Assembly: GCA_930367215.1 (NCBI GenBank)
Contig: OV884059.1
Coordinates: 17,260,945-17,324,944, forward strand
Reading direction: 5' to 3'
From: Pollenia angustigena
Lineage: Eukaryota > Arthropoda > Insecta > Diptera > Polleniidae
Length of the DNA stretch: 64,000 bases
Shown: positions 33,767 to 44,500 of the stretch, piece by piece
Layout of the letters: each line of letters opens with the position of its first letter
Numbering within the stretch: the first letter of the stretch is position 1
Notes under the pieces: generated by a model
Seen by the model: only the letters and a program-made list of their open reading frames with translations
Databases searched by the model: none
Told to the model about the DNA's origin: nothing
Translations under genes and position numbers: made by a program

Positions 33767-34074
33767 CTAATTCAATGTTAGAATCTTCCGTTTTTTTTTT
33801 AAATTTGTATTAAATATTATAAAAATGGAAAATATTAAAAATATCACAAGAACTAAAAAACGCCTAGGAATTCTTTAATACATAATGCTAAAAAAATGCG
33901 TCATACTAAACAATTTTTTTTCATGCCAAATGACTTTAAAAATTGCTAGATCTAGCATAAAAAAGGCTTAATTGGCAACACTGGTTGCTTCAGATAGAAT
34001 ATTTTCCACTGAAAGTCTGTTTAGAATGGATACATATGCGAAATCGTTTGTCTCTGCAAAAATTAAGAATATGT

Positions 34075-34410
34075 ACTTTGCTTTCAAAGTAATTTTTTGG
34101 GAATACAAAATTTTAATATACAAGATTTTGTTTATCGTGCTTAATTCCCAATTTTTATTCTTGATTAAAACACTGAAATTTATTGTTGAAGGGATAAGCT
34201 ATTGCTATACGCATTTCACTGGTTGCTTAGGCCAGATCGTCAGGCAACTTCATCCAAAGATTTTAGTAAAACTAAAGATATTATACAAATAAAACCCCAG
34301 TTTTACTTGTAACAATATCAAAGCATAAACAAAAACAACAACAAAGTTAACTTTCCTATCCTTCCCTACTACAATTGGTTGAAATTCTTATTGTTTACGC
34401 AAAAAATAAA
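34075..34410 (+). repeat. GAAATGCGCAT dispersed repeat, copy 4
   Basis: Contains AATTTATTGTTGAAGGGAT, GCATTTCACTGGTTGCTTAG, CCAAAGATTTTAG and TACAAATAAAACCCC, all found at 50455-50620. It follows the hAT transposase end inside the nested hAT. Confidence 0.65.
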
Positions 34411-34785
34411 GCAAGTTGCCAGTTTAGTTTTTTTTTTTAGCCGTGCACTTGCCAGTTTATTATAAATTTGGTTTTGTTTTGTAAACAAAAGTCTCATTAA
34501 TATTAATTTAAATAATTATTATCTTACATTGATCTTTTGTATAAAATGCTTATTTTTTTTGTTTATTTTAACTTGGATTCAAATTCAATATGCGTATCAA
34601 TATCGCCGACCGATATCGGCAAAAAGGGATATCATTACATCCCTAAATATAATAATGTGAGGTTCGTTTTTATTAATATTGGTTTATAATTTTTTAGATA
34701 TAAAGCCCAAGCCTGAAATACACTTACTCTCGGTGGAGGGTATCATAGATTTGTTACAGCTGAATATAGATAGCACTTTTACTTT

Positions 34786-35338
34786 TTATACCCTCCACCA
34801 CAATTAGTTGTGAAGAGGGTATATTAAGTTTGTCATTCCGTGTGAAACTTTTTTATTATTCATCACAGACCCCATAAAGTATATATATTCTGGGTCCTTG
34901 AGTAATTCTAAGTCGATTTAGCCATGTCCGTCTGTCTGTCCATCTGTTGAAAACACGCTCACTTTCGAACAACTCAAAAGAAATGAACAAACTTGGTGCC
35001 AAATTGCTTGTAGTTATCCTAAGCAGTTTGGGATTGAAATCCAGCAAAATCGGTTCGGTAGGACCAGAGCTATGAATCAAAATGTGGAACCACCACCTAA
35101 AAAAATTGATAATTTTGTTACAAAAAATAACATAAATGCTGGAACAAGGCACGGAATAAGATAAGATTTTGCAAAAATTTGTTTTATTTGACTGGAAATC
35201 ACGCTGTTAATAACAAATCGTCACAGTTTAAGATAATAATAACATCATACAGATATTACTCCTTAAACATTCGAACTGTCGGTGGATGATATCAAAGATT
35301 CGGCACAGCCGAATATAGCACTCTAACTTGTTTTTATT
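34786..35338 (+). repeat. GTCATTCCGT dispersed repeat, complete copy
   Basis: A full-length copy of 0.55 kb: start ATACCCTCCACCACAATTAG, core AAGTTTGTCATTCCGTGTG, GTCGATTTAGCCATGTCCGT, GAAAACACGCTCACTTTCGA, end GGTGGATGATATC..CAGCCGAATATAGCACTC. It lies directly before the promoter of OBP gene A; the same repeat end lies before gene B (58802). Confidence 0.8.
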
Positions 35339-35444
35339 TGGTTTATATCTTTTGTTTATTTTTCTTGATATTTTCTAAAAAAAAAAAAAATAAATTAAAG
35401 TTTGAAAACATGGAAGAGTGCTATACTCCGAATCTTCAAATACA

Positions 35445-35480
35445 TATAAATTTAGATTTTTTTTTAAATTAGTTCATTGA
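35445..35480 (+). promoter_or_regulatory. Core promoter of OBP gene A
   Basis: TATAAAT at 35445-35451 is followed 31 bp later by TCATTG (35474-35479), matching the fly initiator TCAKTY with A at 35476 as the likely start site. The same pair at the same spacing stands before gene B. The 5' UTR would be about 70 nt. Confidence 0.7.
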
Positions 35481-35546
35481 ACATTTAAAGTTCTAATAAA
35501 GAAGTTGTGTGTATTTTAAATAAATAAAAAAAATTAAACTTTGAAA

Positions 35547-38500
35547 ATGAAGATTCTTGTAATGTTTGCATTGATAAGTTTGGCTTCCGGCAATTTACGG
35601 GTAAATGATATATTATGAATACAAAACTTTTCGGGAATTTATATCCTTCTAACAGTTAAATTTTATAGGAAAAAAAAAATAAAAGAAAAGGGAAGAAATT
35701 ATGTTTCGTTACTCTTACGTAAACGTTTACACTGGGAAACAGCTGATCCGTTTTTTTTATTAAGTTTATCTATAAATGGGTACTGTTACGAAAACGTTAC
35801 ATTATAAAAATTAATATTTTTCTCCCTTTTTACGTATTTTTTATTGATAGAGCAATTATTCCATCGACGTACACGACGTTCTCTTTTTATGTTTTTATAA
35901 AAAAAAAAAAAAAAAAAAATACATTAATTGTACAAAATTTTTTGTTTTCTTTTAACACATTTCAACAACACGTCTTCGAAGAAATCCTTCCAAACGCGAT
36001 TTTATATATTATTTTTTTACTATTTCGTATTTAAATTTCCTATCGTTCACCGTATAAAAAAAAGTTTTTCTCTACTTAATAATTTAGAGTTGTTTTGAAT
36101 ACGTAGCTAATGTTTTACTATTTCTTTTTTACTATTCTGGGTATCCTGAAACCCAACTCGGGGTAACAAACCCTAATTGATATTTAACCATGTTCTTGAA
36201 ATCAATTTCGAAAGAAATTGAAATCGAACAAGTTGCTAAAACGATCCTGTATTGAAATGTTCATTAAAATATCCCCATTTATATATGTATGTACTTCGTA
36301 CACTGAGATCCACTAAGGAACAAATCTAGTTTACCGACGCAGCTCCAAATAAAAAAAAAGTACGTAGGGTGATAGAAAATTTAAAAATAAGAAGAAAAAA
36401 TTAAATAAAAAAATTGGCGTAAACGCTTAGTTTTCGAGTTATGGAAGAGTTTTCATAGAAATATGTAATTTTTCCACTACATTTCTAAAGATACATGGCC
36501 AATATTGGTATCATTCTGAAGGTTTTTACTAGATCTTTCTGGATATATATAATTTATTTAAACAAACACCGGCTTCGCTAACTAAAGCTTCTCTGCATAG
36601 CCGGCTTTCGGCTGGGCGCAAGGATTTTCTCCTCTATGGTAAAACATATACCGTCTTCGCTAACTAAAGCTTCTATGCATAGCCGGCCTTTGGCCGGGCG
36701 AAAAGATTTTCTCCTCTATGGTATAACAAACCCCGGCTTCGCTAACTAGAACTTTTCTGCACCTAAAAAAAACTTAAATTAACATAAAGAGGAAAATATT
36801 ATGCGAATACAAAAACAAAATACATATTTGCAATCGTGAACAAATTTCCTTTAATTTGAGTACCCACACATATCACTAAGTGGGCGGGGCAGTTTTTTGG
36901 TTCCAGCGGCCCCACGGGCCTCAGCCTCCTTATATTTAAATTTTCTTCCACTTATCTTTTTTAGGAACAACTCTTAAAATCAGGAAAAATTTAACTGAAA
37001 ATTTCCCTCAATTAAAATTTTACTCAATTTTGATTTTAGAAAAAAAATTTTTATGTATTAAAAAATTTTTTCAGTTTTTTCTTTTGAATAAAGTATATCT
37101 AGACACTGTGTGTACCTTATAGACGCTAAGCCTCTGGACCGATTTTTACAAAATGTTGACAGTATTTTACCAGGGTTTACAAGACTGCAGTCGAATCCAA
37201 AAACGATATCTGTGTACAAATGTTTGCTGTTTGAGTTGGTTTGAATGCGACTTTTTAGAAAAAAAATTTTTACATTTTATGAATTAGAAGTAAAAACAAC
37301 AGTTATTTTTTGGCCAATGACAAATGAAGAAGTGAAAGAAGTGATAGTTTTTCTACTTTGACTGCGGGATTTTAAACGCTGTATTTTACAGATGGGGGAA
37401 TGAAATTGTTTAAACGGCTAGACTGATATTCGTATCAAATGAATTCATGTTTGTGTTTTGTGACTACTTTAAAAATATAATAAATTCAAGAACTCCTTAA
37501 GCCAGATTCACACAGATAGCAATATTTTTACAGGAAGTTCACAACAAAAGTAATATTTTTTATCGCAAGCAAGCACAATAGCAGTCAAAAAGTATTTGCA
37601 AATTTGGCCCCCAAAAAATTACGTATAAAATTATTATAAGCGTCATTTACAATTTCATACAAATTGTTGCTGAAGTAGAAGTTGACATAACTTTAGTTAA
37701 ATTTTTGTTGTAATATGAATGGCTAACAGCCGTACCTAAACAAGAGCGGAAGGCGGAACGTTTTCTTCCGCTTAGCTTTTACACTGATATGCTATACCTA
37801 AAGGCTGGATTACACTATTATACTTTGTATTAAATCATGTCAAAAACTCAAGTTATATGACAAAGTGTGATAGTGTGAATTCAATGTGTCACGAAAATGG
37901 CAAGTTTCATGAAAAAAGTTTGACATCCTATACGACTTCATCGTTTTTTGAAAAATTTCCAAACAATAATACTTTTCATTGAATCAGGGTTGCATTTTAT
38001 TTCATGTGTGAGTGTTTATACTTTGTGTGATGGTGTGAACACAAACTGTCATGTTAAATTAATTTTTTGACAGTCGCAACAAAACTCATTAGATTTCTAT
38101 CTCACAAAGTATTATGAAATACGTAAGACTTGTGAGATAGTGTAATCTAGCCTTAAACAAGAACGTAAACGTTATGTCACAAGCAGTAGTGTTAACTTTC
38201 TTTTTTTATAAAACCCACATAATAGAAATAAAAAGAAGAGAAAACCCGCTAGATTTACAAAAAAAAAGCTAAATAGCCATTATTTATTAACAATAACGAC
38301 CAACTTCACTATTAAACGCGCTGTCAAAATCGGATTTTCCAATTGCAAAGCGTTGACGCCGCGCTATTTAGGGATGCTTCATACAAATTGTATGGGCATG
38401 AGTATTTTGGACAGCTAGAAAACGCTTTCGGCTCTTGTTAAGGTATGGCTGTAATAAATATGTACACGCAAATAGAAAAATTCTTCACATATGATTATGA

Positions 38501-41500
38501 CTTCAGCGAAAAAATGAAATCGTATGTAGCGACGCAAATATAAATCATTAAAACGCAAAGCGGATTTAACCAATTTTTAAAAAACGGACCAAATAGGACC
38601 GACGCAAATCGGGGCTCTAGTGTATATTTTTTGCCGTATCGGTGGCATTAATATAATTGTAGAATTCGAATTACTAGTGCTTCTAATGAAAACCACCTGG
38701 ATTGTGATGGGAAGAACTTTTTTTGGTTTAATTTCCAATAATTTTTGTATTTCGACAAAATGATTTTACGTTTTGAACTGTTCCATATATAATTGGTAAT
38801 ATTTCTTGTAAGTGTTTTACTGATGCCAGAAAATCGTCATATTATTCACTATTACTTTTAGTTTAAAAATCGTCAATCGTTATTTTACTGTATTTTCTCA
38901 AAAAAATCGTCAAAATTACGAAAAATCGTCAAATCTAACAACCCTGCTTACACGATTGAAAATGCTAGCTGGGTATCAAGCAGTATTGCAAAATTTAAAT
39001 TTTGAAATGGTGAACTTCAACTAAAAGAGTATTTTTCAGACCACCACTGGTACTTTTTGTTAAAAAAAAACAATAATTTATGAAAATAAAAGGAACAAAA
39101 AATATTTTATTAGAATTCATTTATCTAAAGCTTCGTACAGACGATGGTCAGAACTTACAATGTTGTCATTAAAATTGCCTAAAAATGTCTTGCAACTGTC
39201 TGAACATTGTTAGCTCATTTTCATTTGGCAGATGTGTAAAATTAATGCATCTGACAATGGCACCATTGTCAGAAAAATGACAATATTGTAATTTCTGACC
39301 ATCGTCTGACACGAAGCTTAAGTATTTAATAACAAACAGTATTTATATTTGAGGTACACATGCAAAAAATATTTCTGTTATACATAAGCGTCAAGCGCCC
39401 CAATGTGTGTGAAGTTAAATTTTAAAATTTATAACCCTAGACACATTCTGTTATGTTTACAGAACAATGTTAACCACTTAACAGACCTTATGTTAATGCT
39501 GTAATAATGGATAAGTCCAGATTTCTGGAAAAGGAGTCAACGTGGGCGAAAAAAAAGGTTAGGATTTGTGGACAATACTATTCTCCATCGTTTTCCATCC
39601 CCAGAATTTTTAACAGAGCGAGTTGGACCGACTTATGGCCAATTTACTCTTTTGAATTCTCTAGGGGATGAACCCAGATTTCTGGAAAAGGAGTCAACGT
39701 GGGCGAAAAAAAATGATTAGGATTTGTGGACAATACTATTCTCCATCGTTTTCCATCCCCAGAATTTTTAACAGAGCGAGTTGGACCGACTTATGGCCAA
39801 TTTACTCTTTTGAATTCTCTAAGGGATGAATCCAGATTTCTGGAAAAGGTCTCAACATGGGCGAAAAAAAATTATTAGGATTTGTGGACAATACTATTCT
39901 CCATCGTTTTCCATCCCCAGAATTTTTAACAGAGCGAGTTGGACCGACTTATGCCCAATTTACTCTTTTGAATTCTCTAAGGGATGAATCCAGATTTCTG
40001 GAAAAGGAGTCAACGTGCGCGAAAAAAAATGATTAGGATTTGTGGACAATACTATTCTCCATCGTTTTCCATCCCCAGAATTTTTAACAGAGCGAGTTCG
40101 ACCGACTTATGGCCAATTTACACTTTTGAATTCTCTAGGGGATGAACCCAGATTTCTGGAAAAGGAGTCAACGTGGGCGAAAAAAAATGATTAGGATTTG
40201 TGGACAATACTATTCTCCATCGTTTTCCATTCCCAGAATTTTTAACAGAGCGAGTTGGACCGACTTATGCCCAATTTACTCTTTTGAATTCTCTAAGGGA
40301 TGAATCCAGATTTCTGGAAAAGGAGTCAACGTGGACGAAAAAAAGTGATTAGGATTTGTGGACAATACTATTCTCCATCGTTTTCCATCCCCAGAATTTT
40401 TAACAGAGCGAGTTGGACCGACTTATGGCCAATTTACTCTTTTGAATTCTCTAGGGGATGAACCCAGATTTCTGGAAAAGGAGTCAACGTGGGCGAAAAA
40501 AAAATGATTTGAATTTGTGGACAATACTATTCTCCATCGTTTTCCATCCCCAGAATTTTTAACAGAGCTTTACATCAAATATGTAAAGCTTAACAATTTC
40601 AAATTAAGACAGCTCACATTTACATGAGTGGAGTTTTTCATTTTACCTTGATGTACTTACATTCATGGGAACTTAATATGTGATTATTAAATAATTTTAT
40701 AATTATCTTATTATAACCCTCTGGGGATGGAAAACGATGGAGACAAATCCTAATCATTTTTTTTCGCCCACGTTGACTCCTTTTCCAGAAATCTGGGTTC
40801 ATCCCCTAGAGAATTCAAAAGAGTAAATTGGCCATAAGTCGGTCCAACTCGCTCTGTTAAAAATTCTGGGGATGGAAAACGATGGAGAATAGTATTGTCC
40901 ACAAATCCTAATCATTTTTTTTCGCCCACGTTGACTCCTTTTCCAGAAATCTGGGTTCATCCCCTAGAGAATTCAAAAGAGTAAATTGGCCATAAGTCGG
41001 TCCAACTCGCTCTGTTAAAAATTCTGGGGATGGAAAACGATGGAGAATAGTATTGTCCACAAATCCTAATCATTTTTTTTCGCCCACGTTGACTCCTTTT
41101 CCAGAAATCTGGATTCATCCCTTAGAGAATTCAAAAGAGTAAATTGGCCATAAGTCGGTCCAACTCGCTCTGTTAAAAATTCTGGGGATGGAAAACGATG
41201 GAGAATAGTATTGTCCACAAATCCTAATCATTTTTTTTCGCCCACGTTGACTCCTTTTCCAGAAATCTGGATTCATCCCTTAGAGAATTCAAAAGAGTAA
41301 ATTGGCCATAAGTCGGTCCAACTCGCTCTGTTAAAAATTCTGGGGATGGAAAACGATGGAGAATAGTATTGTCCACAAATCCTAATCATTTTTTTTCGCC
41401 CACGTTGACTCCTTTTCCAGAAATCTGGATTCATCCCTTAGAGAATTCAAAAGAGTAAATTGGCCATAAGTCGGTCCAACTCGCTCTGTTAAAAATTCTG

Positions 41501-44500
41501 GGGATGGAAAACGATGGAGAATAGTATTGTCCACAAATCCTAATAATTTGTTTTCGCCCACGTTGACTCCTTTTCCAGAAATCTGGGTTCATCCCCTAGA
41601 GAATTCAAAAGAGTAAATTGGCCATAAGTCGGTCCAACTCGCTCTGTTAAAAATTCTGGGGATGGAAAACGATGGAGAATAGTATTGTCCACAAATCCTA
41701 ATCATTTTTTTTCGCCCACGTTGACTCCATTTCCAGAAATCTAAATTCATCCTTTAGAGAATTCAAAAGAGTAAATTGGCCATAAGTCGGTCCAACTCGC
41801 TCTGTTAAAAATTCTGGGGATGGAAAACGATGGAGAATAGTATTGTCCACAAATCCTAATCATTTTTTTTTCGCCCACGTTGACTCCTTTTCCAGAAATC
41901 TGGGTTCATCCCCTAGAGAATTCAAAAGAGTAAATTGGTCATAAGTCGGTCCAACTCGCTCTGTTATAAATTCTGGGGATGGAAAACGATGGAGAATAGT
42001 ATTGTCCACAAATCCTAATCATTTTTTTTCGCCCACGTTGACTCCTTTTCCAGAAATCTGGACTTATCCATTATTACAGCATTAACATTAGGTCTGTTAA
42101 GTGGTTAACATTGTTCTGTAAACATAACAGAATGTGTCTAGGGTTATAAATTTTAAAATTTAACTTCACACACATCTTAAAGGATGCGTAGAATAAAAAA
42201 AATTGGTCAATTTAAAGACAAGAAACGGTATTATGTATTCGTCGAAAAATCCAGTATGAAGAGTTTTTATTTACCGCGATAATGAGGTTTAAATTGACAT
42301 CCAATTTGACAAAAACTTTAAACACGATTTTCTCAAAACCCCAAAAATATTATACACTATTGTTTTATTAAGGGGACGATATGTTATTCGCCATATTTTT
42401 TCTATATGGCCCCATTTTATTCAACAAGTGGCACAATGCTTTTAATTAATATATGGCGCAACTCTTATTAAAAAAAACACAACCTTTAAAGCAAAACAAC
42501 ATAGTACATTGTTGCAAACTCATTTCACAGTATATTGCACTTCTTTTATGATTTCGATTCTTGCCAATATATTGTGTCACCTTCGAATATCAAAAACTTA
42601 TTGGCGATAAAATTGAACAGTATTGCAAGGTTCGTTTTTTCAGTATGTATGCGTTTTCTAAAAAAGAAACATTTGAAATAGTTCATATATTTATGAATAA
42701 GCAAATAAACTAAAAATTTTTTTTTTTTCAACATAAATTACTACTAGTATTTATATTTATATTTTAACTTTTGCAAAGTGATATAATTCAAAATAACATA
42801 CTTAAAACTTAGTTAAAAAAAAAATTAAAACCTTAATGTCTAAAAATAAAGATTTTAATTCAGTGTTATAACTAGGGATGCGATTTCCATGCAATTATTA
42901 TGCATATTATTGCATATTTTGGTGAAAATGCATATTTTGGTTTTAAATGCATATTTTTGCATATTTTAACATTTTTGAGTGATATATTTTTTAAATTTCC
43001 ATATAATAAAAAAAAGTTCTTCAAAACATTTCCAAATTGTATAAAAAAAAACCCTTCAAAAAAAATTTTTTTTTAAATCAATTAATACATTTTTTTTGGA
43101 GCTCTGCTTAAAATACAGGATTTCGAAAATTCTCAATCCTTCAATTTTTAACCGATGCAGCACCTTACATGGTTAAGGCTGCCAATTGTCCTTAAACAAT
43201 TTATCCAAAACTGTTACATGTTACTTGCTTGGCACATGGGTTACACCGAGTTGGTATCTCTTGGTATCGTCACCACCGCAGCCAGTATTAACAAGAAAGG
43301 GAACCTGGATAGAAGCTTCAGAATTCTATTCAAAAAACTTTGAGCAATTTAAGAATGTTATTGAACAACTTGTTGCTACCGATGCTAATGCAATAAAAAA
43401 AAAGTAAAAGAAATATTAAATTGAAATAACATCAAAAGTCAATTAGCATTTGTATTTTCCAACTTCTGATTTATTGGTGAAACAATAACTAAATTGGAAG
43501 GATTTAGTCCACTTAATAGTCAACTCAAATTGATTGATATGGCAGAAAGTAAAATTAACGTGTGGAAGGAAAAAAAGCCCGACAAATTAAAGAAATCCAA
43601 AATGTGTTGCAAAAAAAAAATACAGGATTTCAAAAAATAAAACAAATTTCAGCAATTTTTGATCTGGAATCACATGTGGTATCTGAATAAGAAAATTAAT
43701 ATTCTTCAAATTAATTGGCATTCTTCAAGTATGCCTCAACTTCGGTTGACGTTGAGAGATCATTTTCCATATACAGAAGCTTTTTAACAGACAAAGGCTT
43801 ACTTTGTTAATATAAAAAGTATTTATTTATATTTTGCAAACAAACATTTAAATGATGTAGTTGTTTAAATTAAGTTTTAGAAAATATTATACCTTTGAAT
43901 AACAATAGAATAAAAACAAGAATAGAATTTTTTATTTTGTTTTATATATAATAAAAAAAAGCGCTTTTTTATGGAAAATGGTCAAGTTTTAAATGCATAT
44001 TTTTTATTTTTTTAATGCATATTTTGGAGTTTTTATTGCATACTTTATGGGCATATTTTCGATTTTTTAGTGCATGAAAATCTCATCCCTAGTTATAACA
44101 TAAAGCAAATTTACTTCAAGAGTTCATGTCAGCAATGTCAGCAAATATTAGTTTCGTTCTTAATATTGGCTTTATTTTTCCAAGAAATTAAAATATAGTC
44201 TGAAATGCTTTATGATCTACCGAAACAACTTCGTTTTTGTAATATACAGATGTATGCTGATGATGTTCAGTTATACCTTAGCAGTACCAAGGAATTAATC
44301 GTCACCAAGTTAAATGAATTGAATTCTGACTTGAACAATATTTTTGTGTGGGCTTCTGCAAATGGTTTGAAAATAAATCCAAACAAGTCAATTTTCTTGG
44401 CAATTTCTAGAAATAACACAATAATGGAAAATGAATTTAATGTTTCAACTGGACAATCGAGAATTGAACTTGCAAATACCGCAAGAAATTAAGGTGTAAT

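Larger units (their letters stand above)
31809..33983. mobile_element. hAT element with CAGTGTTGCCAA ends
   Basis: The ends CAGTGTTGCCAA and TTGGCAACACTG are flanked by GTTGCATC (31801-31808) and GTTGCTTC (33984-33991), an 8-bp duplication with one later change. GCTAGAT motifs lie near both ends. The 2.2-kb interior is made of other elements: an inverted SINE-like pair, a CGATCCCGTA element and a small hAT MITE. No transposase. Confidence 0.88.
30620..34075 (+). pseudogene. hAT transposase, C-terminal region, split by two elements
   Basis: Upstream of the MITE (30929-31041) the frame reads RDADPLVHWRNDMLNQKLKE, the start of the hAT C-terminal dimerisation domain, with a TAG stop before NYLSFP. 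It continues at 31796-31808 and 33984-34010. With both inserts and one copy of each target duplication left out, the sequence reads LSFPISSVASDRIFSTES, which matches the conserved hAT motif (L.IP..S...ER.FS.AG). The part at 30620-30830 (residues such as DTWIFEYYKK) is probably an earlier section. Stops and missing regions show that it is dead. Confidence 0.82.
27943..34645 (+). mobile_element. hAT element, CCGATATCGG family, heavily nested
   Basis: The ends TAAGGGATGTGACCGAT and, inverted, TTAGGGATGTAATGAT. Subterminal motifs are CCGATATATCGGCG and CGACCGATATCGGC. It retains decayed hAT transposase coding (30620-34075). Inside lie a 2.1-kb hAT (28471-30619), a PIF/Harbinger-like MITE (31042-31792) and a 2.2-kb hAT (31809-33983), which itself holds further elements. 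An 8-bp target duplication is not evident, so the exact ends are less certain. Confidence 0.75.

Noticed and set aside
27943..34645. 8-bp duplication for the large CCGATATCGG hAT
   Set aside because: Several end choices were tried and none gave matching 8-mers; the end motif and transposase carry the call instead.
39509..42068. Regularly spaced repeats that might suggest a CRISPR array
   Set aside because: The whole 158-bp unit is repeated with no variable spacers, the arrays oppose each other, and the DNA is clearly from an insect.
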